14,580 nucleotides of DNA from JACZSB01 sp965372015 (GTDB lineage Bacteria; Fidelibacterota; Marinisomatia; SCGC-AAA003-L08; TS1B11), in contig CBDVAP010000070.1 in the NCBI GenBank assembly GCA_965372015.1, positions 1 to 14,580 on the forward strand, read 5' to 3'. This document shows positions 6,217-13,842 of this stretch, in pieces (within the stretch, counting starts at the first letter, position 1; the number at the start of each line of letters is the position of its first letter). The notes under the pieces were generated by a model, which was given only the letters and a program-made list of their open reading frames with translations, did no database searches and was not told where the DNA came from. A program made the translations under genes and the position numbers.

Positions 6217-8547
6217 TTACCGCTTCCGCACGAATATAAACTGCCCCCCCTCATCGCCGGTGTTCTTGACCGCCTGAAGGATAGGGGTCTGTTCCGAGTT
6301 GTTGCCCACCGGTCTTCTCAATCTCTCGAAAACCTGGGCCGCGTCATAATAGGGATCGCTGTTCTGTTCAAGGGCCCGCAGGAAATAGTAGGTGAAGATC
6401 GAGTGCCCCTCACGGCCGCCGTCCATCACCGGCTCGATGCCTCCCGACGTGAAGGCTTGCCGCGACATGAGCTTGGCCACCTCCCGGTAGTAGCGTTCCA
6501 TGTTGTCGAATTCGTCCCGGCTCACACTCTCGGTGCGGCTGCGGAAAATGTCGCCACTGAAACAGGCATCGGAGATCAGCAGTGTGTGCCGGGTCGGTAT
6601 ACCATTCATGAAGTCCTGCAGGGCAGAGTTCGATAAATAGTCGCCCGTGGCCCGGCCGGTGGCGTCTACCGGAACCCAGTAGCCCTTGTTCATCCGCTCC
6701 TTGTACTCGCCATGGCCCGAGTAGTAGATCAGCAGGTTATCATCCTCAGTCAGGTTTTCCGCCAGCCAATCCAGTTTGTCGAAAATGTTCGCCCGGGTGG
6801 CCTCCTTATCCAGCAGCATCTCGATATGGTCAAACCTGTAGTTGTTAGACAGCATGTCCCTAACGCCCCTGGCATCGTGAACGGCATTATCCAGTGGCTG
6901 CCAATCGCCCGTGTATTTGTCGATACCAATGATCAGGGCGTAATATTTGCCCAGAACAATAGGATCAGGTTTTTCTGCCACCACCGGCGGCGCTTTAACC
7001 CCCGATTTTCGGGTCACCGTAAAGGCCGTAGAGGCCGAGTTCTTCCGCTTATCGGTGGCCTCCACAACGATACGGTTTTCGCCAAATGCCAGGCTGACTT
7101 CAGCCCAAAATTCGCCGTTGGCCATCACCTGGGCCTCGGTGCCGTCTACCAGTACTTCCACGATGCCGCTGGCGTCGGTGGCCTTGCCTTTCACCAGGAT
7201 TGTCTTCTCCTGCCGCACCCTCTTCATAGCCCGAGAAATGACGGGGGAGGTAATCTGGATGGTGGGTGGGGTCGTATCGGCGACGACCGCGGGCTTCTTG
7301 GCAGGCGCAGGCCGGGATGCTGGCATATCGGCTTTGGTTGACACTTTGGTGGGCTCGGCCCTTCTATCTGATCGCTTCTTCGGTCGATTACTACTGGGCC
7401 GCTTAGCAAATTGAGAGGACCCCCCGAATGTTAAGCGCAATGAGTTTTGTAGCTCCCGCAGAATGAGCAGGCCATCGGCCCCACTCACTTCATTCCTGGG
7501 GCTAAATTTTCCAGTCATTATATCTGCCTTCAAAATGCCACGCTCGGCACTCAACGCCATGGCGTTATAGGCAAAATGACTGCTTGGTACATCAGAAAAA
7601 CGGGAAGGAGACTCCCCGAGGTAGCGCGTTTCAAGGCCCATATCTCTAGTAATTAAAACCAATATGCGCTGGATCAGCATGGCGAAGTCGACACGCGAGA
7701 TATTTTGGGATGGAAAGAATTTGCCGTCCGGACCTGGTTCCAATATTCCCAGCTTCAGCACCTCTTTTATCCAAGGTTCTGCCCAATTCCCGTATATATC
7801 CCGGGCAGAGGCGGCGTTCTCGGGCATAACGGAATTCCGACGTCGTATTAAGTCAACTATTTTTAATTCCACCACCAGCAACACGGCCAGATCTGCCCGG
7901 GTAATTTTCTCCTTTGTTGCAATCTTTCTGCCGGCCAGTGTGCCCGGTCGAGCCCGGACAATCTTTTGGGTAGTTGCCCAGCGGGCATCTGCTGCTTGCG
8001 CCATGGTTCCCTTGCGAGCTGCAACTCTTGAAAACTGATTTTCTGCCTTCCGGAATTCATATCCTTGCAAAAAAGCTTCCCCAAGATAGTATTCTGCGGC
8101 TTCATTGCCAGGCGATAGCTGTAAAGCTTTCTTAAAATCACCCTTTGCCTTGCCAAGGTGGTTTGGCGCCTTATCGTTGGCCAACCAGTAGCGCCCATGG
8201 TAAATCCATACTTCGGCCTTCGAGGGCGACAATTTTGTACCACGGTTAACATACTTTTTGCCATCACTATAGTTACCCAAGAGCGCTGTTGTTAGCCCTA
8301 GCCCGCCCCAACCAAGCGCAAACTTTCTATCCAAATCGACCGAACGTCGGAAGGCTTGCGATGCTGTTCGATAATCTCCACTATCCAGATGAGGTACACC
8401 CAGCCGGTAATGGTACTCTGGCGTATCCAGAGACGATTGCGCCTTCTTCTTCTTGAACAGCTGCCCGGAAGCGGGCTCTGGGAGCACTGCTCCCAAGCAT
8501 ATCAGCCCTGTGAACAGACCGAGGAATAACCGGCGAAGTGAGTTCAT
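6217..8547 (-). CDS. Exported TPR / SLH-like / Ig-like / caspase (C14) fusion protein
   Basis: This is the largest member, with 776 residues. The signal peptide (1-29) ends PASGQ. Residues about 43-180 form TPR-like helices (YRLGVPHLDSGDYRTA, AEYYLGEAFLQG). Residues about 210-375 contain S-layer-homology-like units: WAEPWIKEVLKLGIL with ISRVDFAMLIQRI, then FSDVPSSHFAYNAMA with FSPRNEVSGADGLLIL. SLH units usually anchor proteins to wall polymers or the outer surface. A basic, proline-rich linker precedes the Ig-like domain (about 425-518) and the caspase domain (about 530-776), with YYSGHG (His612) and DACFSGD (Cys662). It is subtype II (SRQAFTSGGIEPVMDGG, YYFLRAL). The start ATG at 8547 has only a weak ribosome site (AAGGT), so translation may depend on the gene 64 bp upstream. 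A surface-tethered protease is inferred. Confidence 0.88.
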   Translation of the reverse strand: MNSLRRLFLGLFTGLICLGAVLPEPASGQLFKKKKAQSSLDTPEYHYRLGVPHLDSGDYRTASQAFRRSVDLDRKFALGWGGLGLTTALLGNYSDGKKYVNRGTKLSPSKAEVWIYHGRYWLANDKAPNHLGKAKGDFKKALQLSPGNEAAEYYLGEAFLQGYEFRKAENQFSRVAARKGTMAQAADARWATTQKIVRARPGTLAGRKIATKEKITRADLAVLLVVELKIVDLIRRRNSVMPENAASARDIYGNWAEPWIKEVLKLGILEPGPDGKFFPSQNISRVDFAMLIQRILVLITRDMGLETRYLGESPSRFSDVPSSHFAYNAMALSAERGILKADIMTGKFSPRNEVSGADGLLILRELQNSLRLTFGGSSQFAKRPSSNRPKKRSDRRAEPTKVSTKADMPASRPAPAKKPAVVADTTPPTIQITSPVISRAMKRVRQEKTILVKGKATDASGIVEVLVDGTEAQVMANGEFWAEVSLAFGENRIVVEATDKRKNSASTAFTVTRKSGVKAPPVVAEKPDPIVLGKYYALIIGIDKYTGDWQPLDNAVHDARGVRDMLSNNYRFDHIEMLLDKEATRANIFDKLDWLAENLTEDDNLLIYYSGHGEYKERMNKGYWVPVDATGRATGDYLSNSALQDFMNGIPTRHTLLISDACFSGDIFRSRTESVSRDEFDNMERYYREVAKLMSRQAFTSGGIEPVMDGGREGHSIFTYYFLRALEQNSDPYYDAAQVFERLRRPVGNNSEQTPILQAVKNTGDEGGQFIFVRKR

Positions 8548-8611
8548 TTTACGCGTTACCTTATTTATGGTACAGTGTCCGCCTCTTATCTACCTGGCAG
8601 AGGTATTACGC

Positions 8612-10255
8612 CTACCTCCGCCTCACAAAGATAAAGTCTCCGCCATCATCACCGGCCCCCTGAATGACCCCAAATAGTGGCGTCTGGTGGTTGGCGCTGT
8701 TGTTGGTGACCCCCTCCTTCAGACTCACATAGAGTTTCTCTGAGTAGAGATATGGTTCTTGGTTCCCCTTCAGACGCTTGACCAGGTACTCTATGAAAAC
8801 GCTCTGATCCGGCACTTCCTTCAGGTTACCACTGGTAATCGCTTTTCGGCTCGGCATCTCATAGATTTTCTGGATTGAAACGGAAGCATCGCTAAAAGCA
8901 GTTCGGGTCTTGAAGATACCACCGGCGAAACAGGCATCTGAAATCAACAGGGTATGCCGTGATTTGATGCTGCGAATGCGATCCTTTATATCGCTGTTGG
9001 ATATCCACTCCGACTCATCATCCCTGCTGGCGTTGCTGGGCAACCAGTAGCCCTGTTTAGCATCCTCGTCCCAGTAGCCATGGCCGGCGTAAAATATCAG
9101 CAGGTTGTCATTTTTCCCAAGTTTCTTCAACGATCTCAGTTCACTGAAGATTTCCTTGCGGCTCGGGTTCTTAAGGAACGTGATATTCTGCGGTTCAAAA
9201 CGGTACTCCTCGTGGAGCACCTTCCGAAAACTCTCGGCATCCTTTACCGGGAAATCCAGATCGGTAATGGATCGGTCGGCATAGTCCTCGACCGCAATAA
9301 ACAGGGCGTGGTATTCGCCAAAGTCTAAATCTGGCTCCTTTGTCTTAGCCACCACTACCACCGGCGGCGCCTTGGCGCCCGTCTCCCGGACCACCGTAAA
9401 GGCCGTGCTGGCCGAGTTATCCTTCATATCGGTAGCCTTCACGGCGATGCGGTTCTCGCCCACCCGCAGCTTCACCTCGGCCCAGAAGCTGCCATCAGCG
9501 TCCAGGGATGCCTCCTGGCCGTTCACCAGTATTTCGAATATGCCGCTCTCATCGGTGGCCTGGCCCCTGACCTGCACCATCTTTTCCTGCTGTATCTTCT
9601 TCATGCCCCGGGCAATCGACGGAGCAGTGATCCGAATGGTGGGGGGCGTGCGGTCGGCCTTAGCAGTCGGCTTTTTCCTGGAAATGGGCCGCGTGCTTGT
9701 TGCGGGCTTTGGGACGGAGGGGGTGTAGGCCACAACACCCGGGCTCTGATCTGCGATCGAGGGGAAAATAGAGATGAGGCCTCCCATACGTATGGCCATG
9801 GTTACACCTACAGTGGAATTACTCGTATATTTCACATCACCCGTTTGGCGGGCGCCTCTCACCATGCCCTGTACCCGTGCTATGAGGACGTTATTCCCTT
9901 TAATTTTTTCCCCAACGGTGGTATGATCATCTATCCGTACTCCCTTGACCGTTTCAAGCAAGTTTCTCAGGGCGTCCAATTTGGCAGCCCGGATGGCAAT
10001 AGCGCGAGCAGCACCAACATTGGGTGCATTGGCCGGGACAGCCCCGTATCCCGTGGCCGTTATCTCCTGGGTAGGATCAACCACCTGACTGCTTCGTTTC
10101 TGGCCCGCGATTTGCGTTAGCACGCCTACCAATTCATTCGCCATGGATGAAATGCCCCGTCCATCAAAATCGAGAACGGCGATGGATTCCACGGACTGGG
10201 CATTCAGGAACGATATGTAAATCATTAATGCGAAGAACGCTTTTGTTCTTTTCAT
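8612..10255 (-). CDS. Exported LPP20/FlgT-like / Ig-like / caspase (C14) fusion protein
   Basis: The protein has 547 residues. The signal peptide (1-20) ends FLNAQ. Residues 23-37 (ESIAVLDFDGRGIS, allowing one gap) match the start of the CsgG-like neighbour. The sequence then changes to an LPP20/FlgT-like region (about 65-160): TGYGAVPA, ARAIAIRAAKLDALRNLLE and VKGVRI, in which the repeated Ala helix is characteristic. LPP20-like domains occur in envelope lipoproteins and flagellar assembly proteins, but this one has no lipobox Cys. The Ig-like domain spans about 202-292 and the caspase domain about 310-547, with FYAGHG (His392) and DACFAGG (Cys442); Ala replaces the Ser usual after CF. It is subtype I, like the thioredoxin fusion. 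The ribosome site is GAGAGGGA. Its Ig-like domain is closest to that of the gene upstream. Confidence 0.88.
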   Translation of the reverse strand: MKRTKAFFALMIYISFLNAQSVESIAVLDFDGRGISSMANELVGVLTQIAGQKRSSQVVDPTQEITATGYGAVPANAPNVGAARAIAIRAAKLDALRNLLETVKGVRIDDHTTVGEKIKGNNVLIARVQGMVRGARQTGDVKYTSNSTVGVTMAIRMGGLISIFPSIADQSPGVVAYTPSVPKPATSTRPISRKKPTAKADRTPPTIRITAPSIARGMKKIQQEKMVQVRGQATDESGIFEILVNGQEASLDADGSFWAEVKLRVGENRIAVKATDMKDNSASTAFTVVRETGAKAPPVVVVAKTKEPDLDFGEYHALFIAVEDYADRSITDLDFPVKDAESFRKVLHEEYRFEPQNITFLKNPSRKEIFSELRSLKKLGKNDNLLIFYAGHGYWDEDAKQGYWLPSNASRDDESEWISNSDIKDRIRSIKSRHTLLISDACFAGGIFKTRTAFSDASVSIQKIYEMPSRKAITSGNLKEVPDQSVFIEYLVKRLKGNQEPYLYSEKLYVSLKEGVTNNSANHQTPLFGVIQGAGDDGGDFIFVRRR

Positions 10256-10291
10256 GACACTGTTCCCTCTCTAAGGATTAGCTGGTTTCCC

Positions 10292-10327
10292 TATCGTCGT
10301 AATCACTCCCCGCCGCCCGGCCTGCAT
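10292..10327 (-). repeat. Leader repeat copy B (MQAGRRGVITTI block)
   Basis: This block begins three bases after the TAG of the CsgG-caspase gene. It reads M-Q-A-G-R-R-G-V-I-T-T-I and stops six codons later (G-K-P-A-N-P-stop). The first nucleotides, ATGCAGGCCG, are identical to those encoding the DUF4384 protein tail at 12281-12272. The block ends 39 nt before the next start codon. It could be a short coupled ORF, but no ribosome site is visible. Confidence 0.75.
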
Positions 10328-10330
10328 GGT

Positions 10331-12037
10331 CTACCTCTTCCTCACAAAGATAAACTGCCCCCCTTCGTCGCCGGTGTTCTTGATGGCCTGGAGGATGGGG
10401 GTCTGCTCCGAGTTGTTGGCCACCGGGATCTTCAGGCGCTCGAATACCTGCCCGGCGTCATAGTAGGGGTCGCTGTTCTGCTTCAGTGCCCGCAGAAAAT
10501 AGTAGGTGAAGACCGAGTGCCCATCCCGGCCGCCATCCATCACCGGCTCAATGCCGCCGGAGGTAATGGCCTGGCGCGACGAGCGGTTGTACACCTCTTG
10601 GAAATAGCGGTCCATGTTATCGAAATCATCACTGCTCAGGCTGGTTGTGCGGCTGCGAAAGATATCCCCGCTGAAACAGGCGTCGGAGATCAGCAGGGTG
10701 TGCCGGGTCCGGATACCGTTCAGGAACGTCTGGAGGTCGGCGTTGGACACATAGTTGGCTGTCGATTTACCGGTTGCATCCACCGGCACCCAGTAGCCCT
10801 TGTTCAGCTTTTCCTTGAACTCCCCGTGGCCCGAATAGTAGATCAGCAGGTTGTCATCTTCCTGCAACTCCTCCGCCAGCCACTCCAGTTTCGTAATAAT
10901 ACCGGCCCGGGTGGCCTCCTGGTTGAGGAGCGTTTCAATATGGTCGAACCGGTACTGTGACTCCAGCACCTCCTTGACCCCTTTGGCATCGTGGACGGCA
11001 TTCTTTAGCCGGGGCCATTCGCCGCTGTAACTGTCAATGCCGATGATCAGGGCATAGTATTTACCTAGAACAATATGATCAGGTTTTCCCGCCACCACCG
11101 GCGCAGGCCGGCTCCCCGCCTCTCGCACTATCATAAAGGCGGTGCTGGCGCTGTTATCCTTCATATCGGTGGCCTTCACGGCAATGCGGTTCTCTCCAAA
11201 GGCCAGCTTTACCTCGGCCCAAAATGATCCATCGGCTTCCACCCGCGCTTCAACCCCGTTCACCAGTACCTCGAAGATCCCGCTCTTGTCGGTGGCCTTG
11301 CCCCTTACAACGATGGTCTTCTCCTGCTGCACCTTCTTCATGCCCCGGGTAATAGCAGGGGAAGTGATCTGGATGGAGGGAGGGGTTCTGTCGACCATGG
11401 CCGGTGGTTTTGTTGTTGGTTTGGCCCGTGATGACGAGAGTACTCGATCTGCAGCCTCAACCCATGTGGTTGGGGCTTTGGTCGGCGGCGTTTTTTCCCG
11501 CCTTGTTCCCTTTCCGGCTTTATCCTTCAGGCTGATTATTGGTTCATCTCGCAATTGTCCAAGGATTTCATCGGGATGCACCAACCCTACCAAGTCCCAA
11601 GCCAGGTGCTCGATCTCGGTGATCAAGCCGTCGATCTCGCCGCGATAGTTCCGGGATATGGTACTCACGATAGCGCCGGTCTGGGTGCTGATGGTCCGGA
11701 CGTCCACCGTGTAGGTGGAGCCGATCTTGCCGATGGACCCGGAGCACATCATAGTCACACCCAGCAGTTGCCCCACTTCCACGGCGCATTCGTCCGAGGA
11801 ACAGCCGGTCATCTGGAAATCCTGCTCAGCGAGGATGGTCACCATCAGGCCGCGCTCGACCACGGTGACCGCACCGGTCTTAACCAGTTCGGAGCGCATT
11901 CGGTCCGTCAGGGTAGCCGCCTCAATAGCCGATATCCCTCGACCCTCGAGGTCAAGTACTGCAATTGACTCGTGCTGCTGAGCCCAGAGGCCGGTCACCA
12001 GTAAGAGCGCCATCAGATAAGACGTTGCTATTTTCAT
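10331..12037 (-). CDS. Exported CsgG/LpoB-like / Ig-like / caspase (C14) fusion protein
   Basis: The protein has 568 residues. The signal peptide (1-20) ends LWAQ. Residues about 23-152 form a CsgG/LpoB-like alpha/beta domain: SIAVLDLEGRGIS, LTDRMRSELV, VVERGLM, CSSDECAVEVGQLLGV, then SIGKIGSTYTVDV. Relatives help curli secretion or activate penicillin-binding proteins at the outer membrane. Unusually, this one is fused to a protease. A linker leads to the Ig-like domain (about 217-310) and the caspase domain (about 322-568), with YYSGHG (His404) and DACFSGD (Cys454). It is subtype II, paired with the TPR-SLH fusion (SRQAITSGGIEPVMDGG, YYFLRALKQNSDPYYDA). The ATG at 12037 follows GGAGATG. Cys79 and Cys84, in the CSSDEC segment, could form a disulfide. 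Confidence 0.9.
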   Translation of the reverse strand: MKIATSYLMALLLVTGLWAQQHESIAVLDLEGRGISAIEAATLTDRMRSELVKTGAVTVVERGLMVTILAEQDFQMTGCSSDECAVEVGQLLGVTMMCSGSIGKIGSTYTVDVRTISTQTGAIVSTISRNYRGEIDGLITEIEHLAWDLVGLVHPDEILGQLRDEPIISLKDKAGKGTRREKTPPTKAPTTWVEAADRVLSSSRAKPTTKPPAMVDRTPPSIQITSPAITRGMKKVQQEKTIVVRGKATDKSGIFEVLVNGVEARVEADGSFWAEVKLAFGENRIAVKATDMKDNSASTAFMIVREAGSRPAPVVAGKPDHIVLGKYYALIIGIDSYSGEWPRLKNAVHDAKGVKEVLESQYRFDHIETLLNQEATRAGIITKLEWLAEELQEDDNLLIYYSGHGEFKEKLNKGYWVPVDATGKSTANYVSNADLQTFLNGIRTRHTLLISDACFSGDIFRSRTTSLSSDDFDNMDRYFQEVYNRSSRQAITSGGIEPVMDGGRDGHSVFTYYFLRALKQNSDPYYDAGQVFERLKIPVANNSEQTPILQAIKNTGDEGGQFIFVRKR

Positions 12038-12077
12038 CGGATCATCTCCTATCTCAATTTCCAGTAATTTACCGCCC

Positions 12078-12113
12078 CATGGTGGTAATCACCAGCCTGG
12101 GCCCGGTCAGCCC
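12078..12113 (-). repeat. Leader repeat copy D (divergent block)
   Basis: The block reads G-L-T-G-P-R-L-V-I-T-T-M, then G-R-stop, and its ATG begins 43 nt before the CsgG-caspase start. The 5' half has diverged, but VITTM, the GCGGTAAATTA that follows and the spacing are kept. It resembles copy E most closely outside the block itself. Confidence 0.65.
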
Positions 12114-12142
12114 TGCCCATCTTACCCCCGGACACTGCGTGA

Positions 12143-12168
12143 CTCCTCCTCTCTCCTGAGAGGGGGGG
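12143..12168 (+). repeat. Intergenic hairpin, 11-bp stem with two G-T pairs
   Basis: CTCCTCTC and GAGAGGGG face each other around a TCCT loop. On the plus strand the stem is 11 bp with two G-T wobbles; on the minus strand those become mismatches, leaving a 6-bp core. It lies in the 193-bp gap upstream of the CsgG-caspase gene. With no T-run after it, I do not call it a terminator. Confidence 0.4.
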
Positions 12169-12174
12169 ACGACA

Positions 12175-12193
12175 CCCTGAGCTTGTCGAAGGG
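12175..12193. repeat. Short repeat-like element CCCTGAGCTTGTCGAAGGG
   Basis: This 19-bp sequence, with complementary CCCT/AGGG ends and a central TCGA, resembles a short palindromic element that I recall as dispersed between genes in many environmental bacterial genomes. It occurs once here, so repetition cannot be shown from the window. It occupies the longest gap in the operon. Confidence 0.4.
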
Positions 12194-12230
12194 CGGGTGG
12201 TGAGTGGGTATTAGCGGCCGAGGGGTGAGT

Positions 12231-13805
12231 TCACTCCTCCTTTGCCAACGTCGTAATTCTCACCCGCCGCTCGGCCTGCATGACATCCCGCTTCTTCTTC
12301 CTTATACCGCGTGTTCGAGCCAGGAACTTGGGCAAATCCTCCTTCAGGAAATAATAGCCGTCTTCTTCCACTGTCTCCACTTTTTCGAAGGGCTCGGTGC
12401 GGGCGAAGACCTGTAACACTTCGGGGCCAAAAGGCCCGGCGCACTCGAACTCATCCGGCAGCTGATAGACCTTGTTCACCTTGGTTTCGTCAATGTAGTG
12501 GCTGTCCATAAGGAGCGTGCGGGTGCCATCAGCAAAGTGGTAGATCATGCGGATGTAGCTGGGTACATTCACCCGCAGGTAGATTCGCAAAATCTCGCCG
12601 TCGGTGTACAGCAAATTCTCAGCGCCCCGATCGGTCCATACGTCCACCATCAGGCCACCGCCGATGACCTCGTCCGTGCGAAAGTGTTTCTGGTCACTCA
12701 TAGCGGCGGTGAAGTTCTGGGGCTTGAGGTCCAGGCCGGTGGCGGTGAGTACCTCATTGGCTACCCAGGCCTCGGCGCTGGCCATGATTGCCCCGTCCCT
12801 GACCCGCCGCACGGTGGCCATCAGCTTGACCTTGTCGGGCTGTTGCCAATAGGTGCCCTTCAGGACGTACTGGGGGCCAGCCTCCTTACCTGCTCCCGGT
12901 GACTGAGGCACCACGCCCCAGCCCGCCACCTCGTGGAGCTTGGTGTCCAACACCGGCTGGAAGAACCGGGCGAAGGGGCTGCCGATGCGGGTGTCCTGGA
13001 AGGTGAGGGGGGTGGTCATGAGGGCGCCGCCGGGGGTCTTGACCTGCTGCCCCAGCTTGTAGGCCAGGGACCAGGCCAAATCCTCCGGGCTTTTGATGGG
13101 ACGCTGGATCAGGCGGTCCACCGCTTCGCGCAGCATGGCCTTGGTGACCTGGCCCCGGGGAGTTGCCGGGACTTCGTCTAAACTGCCGAGGGTTACCGCG
13201 CTCACCGTGAACATGAGGCTCAGGGCTCCCTGGAGCTGGTCGAACAGGGGGTAGCACAACAGGTACTCGGCCAGGGCGTCCGTCGGTTGATTGGCGGCTT
13301 CGTGGCTTTTCCCGGCTTCAAAGTGCTCCTCGATCTCGCCGGCCAGCCCCTCGGCTTTCCGCCGGTAGGTCTCCAAGAGTTGATCTTTCCTGGTCGCCAC
13401 CAGTGCGTGCCACAGTTTTTTCTTCCGTTCATAATACGTCGAAGCCTCCAACCCCCAGATCTCCAGGGAAGAGGAGGAAACGGTGGTGGAGCCGTAGTAG
13501 TCGGAGTAATCGACATTTGTCGCCTGGAGATTTGAGGTGCTCTCGCTGCGAATCTGCACCTGAATCTGCTCGATAAGGTTCTTGCGGGCGGCGTCCACGG
13601 CCTGTTGTTTCCGCTCCTCATTATTATCATGCTTGCCCAGATGGGCGACACCGTATCCCGTAAGATAGACCAACCGGGAATACTTACCACTTTGCCCCTG
13701 TCCACTAACCCAGTCCGGTTTCTGACCGGACAGGATGGTGAGGGACATGAAAAGCAGCATAATAGACTTGGTCTGGTACGTTGCTCGGTTTTTAGAGATT
13801 TTCAT
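12231..13805 (-). CDS. Exported LPP20-like / DUF4384 protein
   Basis: The protein has 524 residues. The ATG at 13805 follows GGAGGAT. The signal peptide (1-27) ends LSGQ. Residues about 28-150 resemble LPP20-type domains: PDWV, YLTGYGVAHLG, then a helix (KQQAVDAARKNLIEQI) and YYERKKKLWHALVATRK. The middle (about 160-380) is helical then beta-rich, without a motif I recognise. Residues about 385-475 match DUF4384 (MVDVWTDRGAENLLYTDGE, LRVNVPSYIRMIYHF, FGPEVLQVFA), a beta domain often encoded beside bacterial caspases. No catalytic residues are seen. The basic C-terminus (RKKKRDVMQAERRVRITTL) contains the 12-codon block repeated in four downstream leaders. It is 37 bp from the caspase gene upstream and may be its partner or regulator. 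Confidence 0.85.
   Translation of the reverse strand: MKISKNRATYQTKSIMLLFMSLTILSGQKPDWVSGQGQSGKYSRLVYLTGYGVAHLGKHDNNEERKQQAVDAARKNLIEQIQVQIRSESTSNLQATNVDYSDYYGSTTVSSSSLEIWGLEASTYYERKKKLWHALVATRKDQLLETYRRKAEGLAGEIEEHFEAGKSHEAANQPTDALAEYLLCYPLFDQLQGALSLMFTVSAVTLGSLDEVPATPRGQVTKAMLREAVDRLIQRPIKSPEDLAWSLAYKLGQQVKTPGGALMTTPLTFQDTRIGSPFARFFQPVLDTKLHEVAGWGVVPQSPGAGKEAGPQYVLKGTYWQQPDKVKLMATVRRVRDGAIMASAEAWVANEVLTATGLDLKPQNFTAAMSDQKHFRTDEVIGGGLMVDVWTDRGAENLLYTDGEILRIYLRVNVPSYIRMIYHFADGTRTLLMDSHYIDETKVNKVYQLPDEFECAGPFGPEVLQVFARTEPFEKVETVEEDGYYFLKEDLPKFLARTRGIRKKKRDVMQAERRVRITTLAKEE
12246..12281 (-). repeat. Coding copy A of the 36-bp block (MQAERRVRITTL)
   Basis: This is the only copy inside a clear gene. 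It encodes the segment four codons before the stop of the DUF4384 protein. Its DNA starts ATGCAGGCCGAGCGGCGGG and is nearly the same as copy B. It is the likely source of the intergenic copies, through duplications that carried the 3' end of this gene. Confidence 0.7.
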
Positions 13806-13842
13806 ATTCGATCCTCCGGTTGAATTTTCAGCATTAGCTCCA

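Noticed and set aside
10256..10330. A real small gene for the peptide MQAGRRGVITTI plus six residues
   Set aside because: No ribosome site is visible before its ATG and the other copies do not share a start codon; kept as a repeat and not as a CDS.
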